Assembly (NCBI GenBank): GCA_963921825.1
Contig: OY997591.1
Coordinates: 46,273,825-46,337,824, forward strand
Source of the DNA: Erodium maritimum
Taxonomy: Eukaryota; Streptophyta; Magnoliopsida; Geraniales; Geraniaceae
DNA length: 64,000 bases
Reading direction: 5' to 3'
Below, in pieces: positions 47,644 to 61,990 of this stretch. The number at the start of each line of letters is the position of its first letter. Position 1 is the stretch's first letter. Below the pieces are notes generated by a model that searched no databases, was not told the origin of the DNA, and worked only from the letters and a program-made list of their open reading frames with translations. A program made the position numbers and the translations under genes.

Positions 47644-50600
47644 TTTTCGATGGATCGTAATCCAACAATATCAGAATTGGCTCAAATGAATCCCCAAGAA
47701 ATGGCGAGAGTGGGGGAAAAGATGGTAGAAAGAATTACCAAGTGGATTATAGAGTGGATTTCAACATGGGTACATCAAAGGGCGGAAGGTGGGGAGGTCG
47801 AGGGGTCACAATCGTCGACGATATCAAAGCGGAGATAGAAAGATCGAAATCGAGAGAAATCACACGAGCGGTTGATGGTTGACTACTTCGCTCCTAATCT
47901 AGTGTACAACGAGCAACAATTCCTGCATTGCTACTGGATGTCGAAGGAATTGTTCCTACGAACCATGGATGCATTGAGTAGCGGTATGCATACTTTCATC
48001 AATGGCCCGATACTAGTAGAAAGCCCGGATTATCTACACACCAGAAATGCACGAAAACACTTTGTCATCTCTGTTATGGAACTCCCACTGATAACGTTAA
48101 CGAGTATTTGCAAATGGCGGAGAGCACTACTTTGGAGTGTATCAGGAAGTTCTGCTTGGACTTCATCAAGATTTATGGACGAACATATCTGTTGGAATTC
48201 TAGGGAGCAAAACGCAGCGGAAAATAAAAACTTTCCCTAGAATAGCCTCAGGATCCATGTAATTCCGAGTAAACCGACTTACAAAAAATAAAGGAGAGAT
48301 TACCTCTTTCAATTTTTCAGCTTGGTTCAAGACAAGGACCAACTTTCACCTTGTATATCTCAGAAACGAACCGTTGGAATGCAAATCCCTCCGATCAGAT
48401 TGAAGACCAATATGTGTAGAACGTACACTCGAAAAATCAGAAAGATCGGACCTCGGATGAACCTCCGATCGATCTCTTTACAGTGGCTGGTCGGACAAAA
48501 TCTGGGCAGAAAAATCTGCACAGATTTTTCTTCCTTTTCTTGCAAACAAACAACACCCGAAACAAATGGATTTGACTTGAGTCTCCAAGACTCCTACGTA
48601 TCCTCTTGGAGGAATCAAAGCCACGTAGTTCTTGAACAATCCTTCCCAAAATCGTTTGTGTGCTAGCACAAGATGAAGAACACTTCTTCCTCTCTCTTTT
48701 CTCTCTACTCGTTTTTCTCTCTACTCTTTGAGAACCATTCTCAACACAACCTTGAGAAAAAAATGATTTTTCTTCTCTCTCTTGCATGCATACTTAACCC
48801 AACATGACCACACTTATTTTATTTGGAAAAACCCAACACTTGGACTTCCAACTTGGACAAGTGTCTCACTTAGGTTTTGCATGCTTGCTATTCCTAAACA
48901 TGACTCCACTAAGTCATTTCAAGCAAGTCCAACTCTTGGACTTTCTTTTATGACAAGTGTCTTATTTTAGGAGTAGTGGTTATGCAAAAATACCCTCTTT
49001 GAATTTCACATATTCAAGAGTCATTTTTGCATTTTAATTGCCCAACATAATCTTCATTATATTGGCAATTCGAAAAACGAGTTTAATGAATAAATAAATA
49101 TTATATCAAATATAATATATTATTTTATTCACTTAATGGACTTCCAAAGTCCAACACGATTTTGGGATTGTTGTTAGGTGTGACCTTGCAGGCTCATACG
49201 ACGTTCGGCAGTGGGCCCGAAATCCTTTATTCATTCACATGTCATAGTTGTCTTCTAGCAAAGCAATATGACTACCCAAACGTGTATGATGATCGTCAAT
49301 GCGACTTAACCTTTACACCCTAATATGCTAACCCTTCTGTCAACGATATCTCGATCGAATAAGGCATAGGGCCGTCATCCTTATTTTACTCGATCGCTGT
49401 TTCTTGATCTTAAGTAGACTGCCAGTGATAACTCTTTATCAATTCGCATGGCCATGCTTTTCCTGCAGTCCCACTTATCAAGGGGCCCAAACGATATCTC
49501 TCATATTTATATGAGTGACAAATCCCTTATCAGTCAACCATATATCTCACATAGACACTTATTCACCCAATCACAGCCTTTATAATTGCCCGGTTAAAGA
49601 CAATGTTTAACTGTGTCAAAGCACACAGCCACCTATGTAGAAATCATGATGACTATAAGGTCAGAGGACTTAAGTCATATTACGGTACTGAGAAATACTC
49701 ACGATAGTTCCTATGAAGTGTTCTCATAGTGGGTCATCCAATGTCATTTCCCTAAATGACATCTATGATTTGACTTCATATCCAATATGTATGATCAGTA
49801 AAACGTGATCATCAGCCAACATCATACTAGTCTTAGTATATCAGTAATACCAGGGATCAAGTGAATAATACTCTATTACTTTCTAAGAGTTTTACTATCA
49901 TGTCTTCAACCCGATGATCTTAAGAAAGAGTATTATTCACACTATTAACATTTCACAAATGATAATAGTAGTGCTGATGTATTAATGAAATGATAATGTC
50001 GTCCATAATCACGATTGGCCTAAGGCACAAAAACCAACAATATCTACGATACCTAACCGAGGAAGATGTTTGTCGTTTACTGGAAATTAACAAAGACCCC
50101 GGATTCCCGGGAATGTTAGGGAGTCTCGACTGCATCCACTAGGAGTGAAAGAACTATCCTATGGCATGAGTTGCACAATTCTCAAGGAAAGACCACGGGA
50201 ATGTCCCCACAATCATGCTAGAAAACGTTTCCACCCAAGACATATGGATATGGCACGCTTTTTTTTGAACCACGGGCTCTAATAACGACATCAACGTGTA
50301 AAATAAGTCAACATTATTTTCTCAGGCAGTTCGAGGCTTCGCTCCATCGGTTAAGTTTAAGGTGAACTCCCACGAGTACGCAGCTCCTTATTACTTTACA
50401 GATGAAATTTATCCTCCTTGGGTGTGTTTGTGAAAACAATACAAGCTCCACAAACGATAAAGAAAGGTGTTTTGCTAGACACCAAGAGGCGGCGAGGAAG
50501 GATATAAAACGAGCATTTGGAGTTTTGTAGGATCGTTATCATATCATCACCCTCGAGCCTAATGTGGGATATGAACTCACTCGCAATGATCATGACTACT

Positions 50601-50846
50601 TGTATTATTCTCCAAAATAATATCGTTGAGGATCAACATCGTCCGTACCCCATTGATCTATTTGTAGATATTGGTGTATCGATCGTACTGACCCGCCTTA
50701 GACCACCACCAGTGGTGAACATCACAAGTATCATGGACCATAGAACAAGGATCCAAGATCGAGAATTTTATCACCGTCTTCACAATGACCTCATTGATCA
50801 TATTTGGGTTAAATATGGAGATACCAAGCACAATAGCGAAATATAA
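47644..50846 (+). pseudogene. PIF/Harbinger transposase (plant transposon protein family), interrupted
   Basis: From the Met at 47647 come MDRNPTISELAQMNP and an amphipathic stretch. After an in-frame stop follow HERLMVDYFAPNLVY and LFLRTMDALSSGMHTF. The frame breaks at 48189, where a copia solo LTR is inserted. It resumes at 50040 with YLTEEDVCRLLEINKDPG, FPGMLGSLDCIH (as in family members, where D is catalytic), and later QDIWIWHAFF, NNDINV, EIYPPWV, and ILQNNIVEDQH near the C-terminus. The order matches DDE transposases of plant PIF/Harbinger elements. Several stops besides the insertion make it inactive. Confidence 0.85.
48190..50039 (-). mobile_element. Copia solo LTR (1850 bp) inside the Harbinger transposase
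   Basis: The unit is bounded by TGTTGG and CCAACA and flanked by the identical 5-bp ATATC (48185-48189 and 50040-50044). The orientation is minus: its inverse starts TGTTGGTTTTTGTGCC and matches the LTR fragment at 42253-42860. Removing it with one ATATC rejoins the transposase frame. It contains no coding region. Confidence 0.93.
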
Positions 50847-51409
50847 TGTAACGATTTTTATTTCACATCGTTAAATGAATAAAATTAGTAGTTTGTTTTG
50901 GTCTTCTTTTGAAAATATTAAAAATTGAAAAAATAGCTAACCTCTAACTGCTGCCACTAGCTAGTGGTTTACCATTGTAGAGCTAGTTGTAATAGCTAGT
51001 GGTTTGGCAGACAGAGAAAGTGAAAATGTGCTATAACTACTATGTCCTACCACTAGCTAATGGTTTACCATTGAAAATGCTCTTAGAAGTTTTAAATAAG
51101 CTTCATTAGTTAGATAGATAGTCATACGAGGAAGAATTGCAGTCCATACGTGCTCACACATTCTTACTTGTTGTTCTCGCCTTTTTCCTATTAAGAGATT
51201 TTGATACCATTAAGAGGGGGTGCTATTGTGGTTCTATTGTATACTCTGGATCTCATCATCTATAATCCTAAATAGTGGGAGGAAAAATGTTACTACAGGG
51301 TTCATGTGTGATTTTTATATCAGTTATAATGATGTGGTGATCAGGTAACACAATACAAGATTTATCATGGACACAAGCACAATACTGCAAATTCATTGTT
51401 TTAATGTAA

Positions 51410-51610
51410 GGGTAATTTTCACCTCAATACCCTAATTATCGTTTTTTTTTCCACCTCAATACCCTAACTATTTTTAGTGGCACCTCAATACCCTAGAATG
51501 ACATTTTCCGTCACTTTAGTACCTACCGTTAGTTTCAGTCAATTTTCCATCTATTTTTCCATCCAAACGCCTAAAAAGTCCATAATATCCCCCATCAACA
51601 GTCAAATTTT
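51410..51610 (+). repeat. MULE-like terminal sequence, copy 1
   Basis: It starts gggtaattttcacctcaata and continues with repeated cacctcaataccctaa, then tcactttagtacctaccgtt. Copy 2 at 52326-52520 has the same order and orientation. Style and length resemble the ends of the Pack-MULEs at 4188-7080, but the family differs. No inverted partner was found. Confidence 0.5.
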
Positions 51611-52325
51611 CATAAAACATTTATAACCTCTACAATTCCTAATACCTTAACCATAACTTTAATCTTCATAAAACATAAATAGCAAAACTCATTCCAACAT
51701 AACTTAATAGAACTTAAAGTTTTTGGAGTACACACTCAACTAGTCTAATTTCTCTTCTACGACTCGTTGTGTATACGGGATGATGCTAATACTTGGTGAT
51801 TGCTCAACACGACCCTTCAAGGTTTTATCCTGCATGTGGATTAGGTGATACTAGTTATGAATTATAGAGATGGATTACTAAAGATATGGTAAAAGGTGGA
51901 AAGAGATCATAAATATAGAGTGAGAGGTTAGCTAAACATTGAGAGAAATTTCACTTTTTGGAAATCGGAACTTGGGTTTTATATGGAAATGAGGCTTCTT
52001 ATATAGACCTCCTTGTCAACTATTACAGTAATGTCCATTACTATTCTAGCCACTAGTACAATAATGCATCTTATTATTTTAGCAATTTATTACAATAATG
52101 TTCTTACAAAAATTCCACTTGTCTTTCACTTCCTTCCAATATCTTCCATCTTTTTTTGAACACATTATTTTTCTCTCTCCATACTTTACTTAAATTTGTC
52201 TTTTCTTTCTCATAACCTTTTATCTTGAGCTCTTATTTACACTATCTTCAGCTCTTATTCGTCTATTTTGGGCTTCTATGTTTCTTTAGACTTTTATTCT
52301 TCTATCTTGGACTTCTTTTTAATTT

Positions 52326-52520
52326 GGGTTATTTTCACCTCAATACCCTAAACTATGAATTATTTTCATCTCAATACTCTAACTTTCATTTGTGGCATCT
52401 CAATACCCTAGAATGCATTTTTTTTCACTTTAGTACCTACCGTTAGTTTCTGTCTATTTTCCATCCAAACACTCAGAAAGTCCATAATACCCCTCACTAA
52501 AAGTCAAATTTTCAAACCCA
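52326..52520 (+). repeat. MULE-like terminal sequence, copy 2
   Basis: gggttattttcacctcaata, then gaatgcattttttttcactttagtacctacc and tccataatacccctcac, parallel copy 1 at 51410-51610. An AT-rich zone follows, as in the Pack-MULEs of this window. Confidence 0.5.
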
Positions 52521-53754
52521 TGCCATTGATTTTTAAAAATTATTTTAATTTATTTATTTTATGAAAATCAATTTTTTATTTTATAAAAACTAGATTTTAT
52601 TTTTAAAATATGTTTTTTATTTAAAAAATTAGATTTTATTTTTTAAAATCATTTTATATTTTATAAAAATCAGTTTTATTTATTTAAAAATCAATTTATA
52701 TTTTATAAAAATCAATTTATTTATTTAAAATTACTTTATTTTTTTTATAAAATTGGTTTTATTTATTTAAAACTCGGTTTATTTTCTTTACTTTGCAATT
52801 TTTATTAAAAAGATTGTATCTCTCTAATTTCTTTTTTATTTTTCCTTTAATTTCTCTATTCCTCTCTTCATATTCAGAGACAAAAATCGTCTCAATTGCT
52901 CTGACTATTCTAGATTTCCTGCAACAAATTGCAAATATCGGATCTCTTAGTATTTATTTCCTAGTAAAATCGTTCCACTTGAGCTAATGGATTACCTACA
53001 GTTTCTCTAGTAAATAAGTGCATCCAAGCAGAGGATTCTATCACTGCCATTAGACTTAAACAGAAGCTGACATCGCATACAATATAGTTTATTTGAGATC
53101 AAGACACACTGAAACGATAAAAAAGAAAAGGGGTATAAGTATATCCTTCAGCCAAGGGCTCAAATTTGAAAGAGGCCCATTACATTTTCAAAAATAGAAA
53201 CTTGGCCTCCAGATCTCTGAGCATCATGAGGAGACGAAGAATCCGAAAATATTCAACAAACCAAATCTAAGCTTCTTCTCCAGATCCGCCATGCTCGAGT
53301 TGCTGTTGCGCCTCACCGGGAAGCCCCTTGGTTCCATCCACTCCGGAGAGCCCACAACGCGTCGTTCCTCTCTCTCCCGAACTCGTCCCTCAGATCTGAA
53401 TGGTGCTCCCTGAGTACGTGTCGCGCGCCACCGTGCCCCAACTTCGTCTCTCCGACAGGGAGGCTCGCCGCGTCCATAGATTTGCCCAGAACAACATAGA
53501 AGAGAAAAAAATGGTTGAAGAAATTCTGATTGAAAAAAAATGGTTGAAGGAGCAAGGAGGATGGAGGCGTGGATGAGAGTAAGAAGTCGGCCTTATTACC
53601 CAAATGGCCTTTTAAAAGGAAAGTATAATTAAAATAGCCTCCACATTCAATGCTCTCACCTACCTAGCCTCCTCATTAATGACTCTTTCCAACTACCAAC
53701 ATTACCCTCATAGATGATCCATGTCAGCACCCAACTCTTTTCTCACTCTTGTTC

Positions 53755-53823
53755 CACGTCAGCTTTCGTTTGCCCTGTTGGCGCCAAATCCACGTCAGCA
53801 GTCGGTAGTTAATTCGCGCCAAA
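53755..53823 (+). promoter_or_regulatory. E2F-like and ACGTCA boxes upstream of the MULE transposase
   Basis: Two GCGCCAAA boxes (53781-53788 and 53816-53823) are the inverse of TTTGGCGC, a match to the E2F consensus TTTSSCGC. Two CACGTCAGC boxes (53755-53763 and 53791-53799) contain ACGTCA, the as-1/TGA type bZIP site. A related CATGTCAGC lies near 53720. The boxes alternate within 70 bp, about 680-745 bp upstream of the start codon and just before the inferred 5' untranslated exon. That they drive expression in dividing cells is inference. Confidence 0.5.
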
Positions 53824-54021
53824 TCCAGCTGAATTGGGGAAATCGAATTTTGCCCCATTCTCGTTCGCTTCTCCTTCATCCTCGTTTTTCTTCTTCAATT
53901 GTTGTTGTCCCGTGCATTATTTGTCCTCCTACCTGTCGTTTCTTCTTCAATTTGTCGTGAGAGCTGCTCAATTGATTGTTCCACTGTCATTGAAGGCTGC
54001 CCAGAAAAACCCTAGGTCGAG

Positions 54022-54498
54022 GTAAGTAATTGGAAAGACCTAATTTGTAGATTTTGAGCAATATGTATGTTTAAACGCACTTAATGTTATCATGGAATGG
54101 TTTTGAAACATATTTCGAGCTAGTATTGCTTCATTCGGACCTCCAATTCGTGTGATGATGTGGTTCGAGTTCGAACCATGCCGATGATAATAGTTCAGAT
54201 CGACACGTTCTGGTATGAGCTGTTACCAGGACGGTTTGGCGTTCTGATTTCATGTAAACTAGAACGGGTGTCCATCCGGTATTTTACGTATCAGAATGTA
54301 GTATGAATCTGTTATTAAATCATGTATATTTAAGGCTTTACCCCTTTTGGGTTTTGTTTGAAAATAGTTTTACAAGTCCTTTATGTACAAACAAAGGCCT
54401 TTTTGTTTGAAATTGTTTTAAAATCGAGTTGTAAATATTTATAGATGTTTGTTATGGTAAATTGTAGCTTTATATTGATATGTTCATAATTGTTGTAG
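54022..54498 (+). other. Inferred 5' UTR intron of the MULE transposase gene
   Basis: A strong donor (gtcgag/gtaagtaatt) at 54021/54022 and an acceptor (ttgttgtag/ga) at 54498/54499 bracket an AT-rich 477-base stretch ending two bases before the ATG at 54501. The in-frame ATG at 54480 would then lie inside the intron, which decides for 54501 as the start. Confidence 0.6.
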
Positions 54499-54500
54499 GA

Positions 54501-56790
<2,290 letters not shown>

Positions 56791-59700
56791 CCAAGTTTCG
56801 TAATTTCTTGGAAAAAGTGCCCGTTCGGGGCCTGAAACAGCCGAATTTCGCGAATCTGACTGAAAAATATCTAGAAGATATTTTCCAAAAAGGTGTGGGA
56901 CCCACATGACACATGTCATGAATGTGGTGGAAGGAAAAGGGGAGGACAACTTTACCCTTGACTTTAAAGAAAAGACAAAAGGAAAAGGAAGGGAATTTTG
57001 GTCTTTTTGCTATGTGTTAGTGTTTGAATCAATTTAAAAGGGAAATGTGGAGGTGATACACGGCAATTCAGCAGCAAAATAGGAAATGGAGAGAGAAAGA
57101 AGAGAGAGAGAGGGAAGGAGAGAAAAGGAAAGAAAAGGGGAGATTTTGGTGATTTCCCGACGATCCGACCGACCGATCGACTCAACGATTGAAGATTCGT
57201 CATCCCGTCGTCATTCCCTACGTGAGCACCTAACCGATTTTCGTTTTGATACGTTCAAATTTTAGGGTTTGAGTTTAATCGGTTTGATTATGGTTGGGTT
57301 TTGGTTAGAATTGGTTTAAAGATGAATGGTTGAGGTTTGGGGTTCGTTAGGAACGTTTTGGGGCAAAAAGGGAATTTTTCCATTGTGGATGTGTGGGGCC
57401 CACGTGCTCGGGTGCTCGGGTTTTATCGTTCGGGTGGTTTAAAACGTTCCCCGGGCCATTTATCCTAAACCGAATCGAAAATTGGAATTAAATTGGAGAA
57501 GTTGTAATTAACGGGTTTTAGAAACTTTAAACGTTAATTAATTGACTCGGAAGTCGGAATTCGATTCCGTCAAGGGCGTTGGGTTCCTTGAAATATTCTA
57601 AGACCGTAGAAATGAAAACGGGGGCTTTTGGAGCCCCGGAAGGCAATTATTGAAAACCGGGCAGATTCGCCATGTCGGGCGAATCAGGCCTTTAAGGGTC
57701 CTTTATCGATAATGTCGAGTAATTGGGAAGTTTGGGAGTGATCGACATTGTCGGGGTTAAGTTTGGGCATCGAGTTTAATGATTTTCAGTTTATTCATGC
57801 GGGTTGTTAAGTGCCTTGAATTTGTGTTCTTTTAGATCGTGCCACGGACCGAGGCAAGGGAAAGCTGGGTGAGTGACTGAGATCATCACCGGAGCTCGTG
57901 GTTTGGCTTTTGGGAAAACACGCACGAGGTAGGGAAAAGTAGCCGGATCTCGACCCTGACTGGGGAAAGTTAACAGTAGAATTGCATGTGACACCGGGGT
58001 GTCGTGGGTTGAATAGGTTTATTTAAATATTAGAAAAGCATGTTACGGGAACTTAGCAATTATTAGAAAAGCATGATACGGGATTGTAGCGTTATGAGAA
58101 AAGCATGTGACACTTAGTAGTGTCGTAGGAGCAGAGAACTTAGCGATAATTGTTTTACTGGAGGCATATGACCATGCCCGGAGGTTGATTGTGAACTTAT
58201 CGATATTAGGAGTACTGGAGGCATATGACCATGCCCGGAGGTTGATTGTGAACTGTTGATATTAGGACTGTTGGAGGCTTGGGTTAAGCCGGAGGTTGAT
58301 TGTTTATTTTGGCGTCTTGGGTAGCCTTGAGAGCCCGTGTATTATTATTGTTGAGTCTTGGGTGGCCATGAGAGCCCGTGTTATTATTCGTGTTTGGGTG
58401 GCCATGAGAGCCCGTACTTTACTGTTGGTGTTTTAGCTGGCTTACGAGTTAGAGTCTCGGTAAGTTGCAAGCGTGTTTTATTGTTGAGTTTTGGGTGGCC
58501 TTGAGTGCCCGTGGGGTTGTTGAACCCGTGTCTTTACCTTTGGCGTTTTGGGTGGCCTTGAGAGCCCGTGTACTAAGGTTGGAGTCTTTGGCTGGCCTGA
58601 CCGAGTTAGAGTCTCGGGGGGTTGCAAGCTTCCTTTAGCTGACTTACGAGTTAGAGTCTCGGTAAGTTGCAAGCGTGTTTTATGGTTGGTGTCTAGGGAG
58701 GCCGTGAGTGCCTGTGGGGCTGTTGAGTCCGTGTCTTACTGCCGGTGTGTCTTGGGAGGCCGTGAGTGCCTGTGGGGCTGGTGAGTCAGAGTTTTACTGT
58801 TGGTGTCTTGGTGGCCATGAGTGCCTGTGAGTGTTGAACCTGTGTTGTTACTGGTTGTTGAACTTGCTTGTGATTGTGTTTGTGATTGTGATTGTGATTG
58901 TGGTTACCTGAGGTTGGGGGCCCGCTTCATGAAACGGGGGTCCACGATCACACGCGTCTGCATGTTCAGACGGGGTAGGGGGCCCGCCCGCCAATAAAGG
59001 GGTCCTGGCCGCGCGTGTGTGGTTTGGGTTTGTGAGCATACTTTGGCTGGCTTACGGGTTAGAGTCCCGGTAAGTTGCACGCATTCTTTGGCTGGCTTAC
59101 GAGTTAGAGTCTCGGTAAGTGCAAGCATTTTCCAGCTGGCTTACGGGTTAGAGTCCCGGTAAGTTGCAGCATTCTTGGGTTGGCCTGACCGGGTTAGAGT
59201 CCCGGGAGGGCGTGAGCATTCTTGGCAGCTGGTTTGCGATCCTTTGTGAACTTGTTTGGTGTGCGATCCTTCGTGATCTTGTTTGGGGTGTAATCCCTTG
59301 TGATGCTGTTTGGTGTTGCGTAACTTTCTTTTGAGTCCTTGGAAGAGGTCGTCAATGGTTGTGTCGGGTCTACTTTATGTGTCAGGGTGTCGAGTTGGTC
59401 AGGGAAGGCAATAGTGGGTGTATGTTCAGTTAGAGTACTTGGGTTGGGGATGGTGTTCCCCGGTGTTGAGTTGTTGTTGGTGTTACTTGCTTTGTCTGAT
59501 AATTATGCCGTAGTCAGTCTGTTATCCGTGGTGGTGAGCGAACGCTCACCCCTAGCTGCTTTTCCTACAGGTACTGTTCGTGGGACGGACTAGGTGAGAT
59601 CTCGAAGCTTGTGGAGCTAGGAGCGGAGTCCGGGTTTTGTCTTTTGAGTCTAGTGACGGATACCTTGTACTTTTGTCCACGTGTTGGGACGTCTTTTAAG

Positions 59701-59828
59701 TTGTAATTATTATTTTGTTGAACTAAACTGGTATTTTAAAGTGATTTAATGAAAACAGGTTTCAAGTGTTTCTATGTTTTTAAAACGACCGCGTCCCGAG
59801 CTCGGTTTACTGAAATTGGGGCGTGACA
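56791..59828 (+). mobile_element. Long LTR, 5'-truncated, fused to the MULE transposase gene
   Basis: From aagtttcgtaatttcttgg onward it matches the inverse of the solo LTR at 18682-21691 and ends GGGGCGTGACA at 59828. About the first 310-320 bases of the LTR, including its TG terminus, are missing. It has its own versions of the tandem arrays (58300-58830) plus a 'ctggcttacgagttagagtctcggtaag' array at 58430-59215. No internal retroelement sequence follows. Since both the LTR start and the transposase C-terminus are missing at one junction, a deletion across the insertion boundary is likely. Confidence 0.85.
58430..59215. repeat. Tandem array unique to this LTR copy
   Basis: Repeats centred on gctggcttacgagttagagt followed by ctcggtaagttgcaagc occur near 58435, 58637, 59045, 59090 and 59135, with variant forms (cctgaccg) between. 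Only single or few units appear in the other LTRs (one near 13085). Confidence 0.7.
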
Positions 59829-59946
59829 ACTTGGAATTGGGATGTATGCTGTAGTTTATGAACAATCAATTTGTGCTTGTTATATGAAGAATTGCTTGTT
59901 ATTTCCGGGGAAATGCTGAATTTGCTGAATATGAATCTGAACATTT

Positions 59947-60360
59947 GTTTCTTATATGTCTTTTGAATAGTTAAATTCCGGGGAAATGCTGAATTTGTTG
60001 TGTGGTGTTCCAGATACTCAAGACAGTAACCAGCCTAGCAGTCCAAATCGGAATAATGTGTCTAGACTGGCAGTCCAAATTGGAATACTGTTTCTAGAAT
60101 GGAGTGTAGTACGCTAATATCAATTTCAGAATTTCATGAGAACCTGGACAGTAACAACTAGAAAAGACATACAAACTGAAAATTTTAGTGAAAATCTATA
60201 AAAGTTCTTATAGACAAAATGAGAACAAAATTGTTGCTTCCTAGAAACACGAGTACAAGGTACAGAACACTAGAAATTGGGTTCATTCATTTGTTGCATA
60301 CAATATTTGTTTTTTTTACCAATTGTATTAAAGTTTGTATATCCTTCCAAAATAAATAAA
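59947..60360 (+). repeat. Direct duplication, copy 1 (about 415 bp)
   Basis: It runs from cttatatgtcttttgaatag to tatccttccaaaataaataa and matches 60547-60990 almost base for base (for example ccggggaaatgctgaattt, gatactcaagacagtaacc, cgagtacaaggtacagaac). No coding potential. Confidence 0.85.
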
Positions 60361-60546
60361 AGCAACAATATAAATGAATTAAAATGGTTTGTTACAAAAA
60401 ATTTAAATCTAAAATACGACTTCCATCCTAAAAAAAATAATATACAAAAGCACTTCAAGAAAAATTATCTGACTGTGGAAGTTCATGACCACGTTGTCAT
60501 TGTTAAGTTTGCATGTTCTACATTCTCTTATATTCTATTCAATTTG

Positions 60547-60990
60547 TTGCTTATATGTCTTTAGAATATTTAATTTCCGGGGAAATGCTGAATTTGATGT
60601 CTGGTGTTCTAGATACTCAAGACAGTAACCAGTCTAGCAGTCCAAATCGGAATAATATGTCTACACTGGCAATCCAAATTGGAATACTATTTTCTAGAAT
60701 GGAGTGTAGAACGCTAATAACAATTTTAGACTTTCATGAGAACCTGGACAGTAACAACTAGAACAGACATACAAACTGAAAATTTTAGTGAAAATCTATA
60801 AAAGTTCTTCTAGATCTAGAATATATTTTCTAGATCAGCAGATTATAGACAAAATGAGAACAGAATTGTTGCTTCCCAGAAACACGAGTACAAGGTACAG
60901 AACACTAGAAATTGGGTTCATTCAGTTGTTGCATACAATATTTGTTTTTTTACCAATTGTATTAAAGTTTGGATATCCTTCCAAAATAAT
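60547..60990 (+). repeat. Direct duplication, copy 2 (about 445 bp)
   Basis: This is the second copy of 59947-60360. It has an extra insertion of about 35 bases around 60808-60845 rich in tctaga palindromes. Confidence 0.85.
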
Positions 60991-61239
60991 TAAAATAAGA
61001 AAATGGGTGACTATTAAAATGGTTTATTAAAGGAAATATTAAACTAAACACATTAAAATGGTTTTTAAACTGAATAGTAAGGCAAACAGACGTTAGTTTA
61101 AGTTTTACATCCAGCCGGTAGTTAGTTTTTTGACAGAATCCGTTACTTTGGTAACGACAATATAATTCAACCCAATCCACACGTTTTCAAACAGATTTTA
61201 TTTGAACATTAAGGCGCGAACGCGAAAATTGTGTTCTTC

Positions 61240-61990
61240 ATGAAGAAGTCGAACGCGAACGCGAAGAAGAAGGTCCTTTGCCACTGTGGATTTGAAACTC
61301 CTGTACGAACCTCAACCACGAAGATGAATCCAGGACGAAGGTTCGTTGGGTGTGGTAATTTCATGGTAAGTCAAAAGCTTAGGGTTTTTCTTTTTTGATT
61401 TCGAAATTCCAGCTGAACTGAAATTAGGGTGATCTGATTTGGGAAATCCTGCTCAAATTATAGTTTGTTGTTGATTTGGTAAGTCCTGCTGCGATTAGGT
61501 ATTCCTAATTTAGGAATTGCTGCTGAAATTAAGGTTTCCTTTTTTATTGATGTGGGAATTGAAATTTATGCTGAAATTATGGTTTGTTCTGTTTTTTTGG
61601 TAGACTGAGGGAACCAAAAAATGCGATTTTTTTCGCTGGATTGATGGACCCAAAGTCGAATGTGGGACAAAGTCAGCTGGGAAGGCAGAGCAATTCAACA
61701 AAATATTAGACGATAGAGGGCCAATTTACCCAATTGCCGTTTTAGAAGATAGAGTTGCAAGGATGGAAGACGGGGAATTGCAATTGCGTGAGACACTGAA
61801 AGTTTGTGAACATACAATTGCAAGGATGGAAGCTGAGCTTTCTATTGTGTTTGAGCAACACCAACAAGATGAGGAAAGGATTCTGAAGCTACAATTGGAT
61901 TTGGATGCTCAAAGAGACAAAGGCAAAACAGTGATTATGTTAGTTGTTGTAGGATTTGTTATCAGTTTTTGGATAAGTAGGTTAGTATGA
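61240..61990 (+). CDS. GRF-type zinc-finger protein with C-terminal membrane segment (two exons)
   Basis: Exons 61240-61365 and 61604-61990 (intron gtaagt...ttggtag, phase 0) give 170 residues. A GRF zinc finger spans about 14-55: Cys14-x-Cys16 (LCHCGFETP), NPGRRFVGC with Cys38, then KKCDFFRW with Cys49; GRRF and the final Phe-x-Trp are diagnostic. GRF fingers bind single-stranded nucleic acid in proteins such as topoisomerase III alpha and APE2. Next comes a coiled-coil-like acidic helix (about 85-148) and a hydrophobic segment (MLVVVGFVISFWI), then a short tail. Plants have many such small 'GRF zinc finger plus coiled coil plus tail anchor' proteins of unknown function, often near MULEs. 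The start is the first ATG and the frame is intact. Confidence 0.85.

Larger units (their letters stand above)
47399..51082 (+). mobile_element. PIF/Harbinger element with TTA duplications
   Basis: The ends are GAGTATCTGCAGTGG (47399-47413) and CCATTGAAAATGCTC (51068-51082), inverse to each other at 11 of 15 positions. Each is flanked by TTA (47396-47398 and 51083-51085). The interior encodes a decayed Harbinger transposase on the plus strand. Without the nested solo LTR and its duplication (1855 bp) the element is about 1.83 kb, so it is a shortened derivative of a full element. Confidence 0.85.
51086..53588. other. AT-rich region with MULE-like terminal sequences
   Basis: It holds two copies of a terminal-repeat-like sequence (listed separately), long AT-rich text (52540-52790), and a GC-richer patch at 53280-53480. 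The patch is exon-like in composition on both strands (minus-strand peptide KSMDAASLPVGETKLGHGG), but I recognise no family in it. It could be another captured fragment. Confidence 0.4.

Noticed and set aside
53313..53603. Minus-strand frame in the GC-richer patch
   Set aside because: Exon-like composition, but both strands are partly open and I recognise no family; kept only as a possible captured fragment.
54480..54500. In-frame ATG upstream of the chosen transposase start
   Set aside because: A good splice acceptor (ttgttgtag) lies between it and the ATG at 54501, so it is probably intronic; relatives start at the MVRV-like residues.
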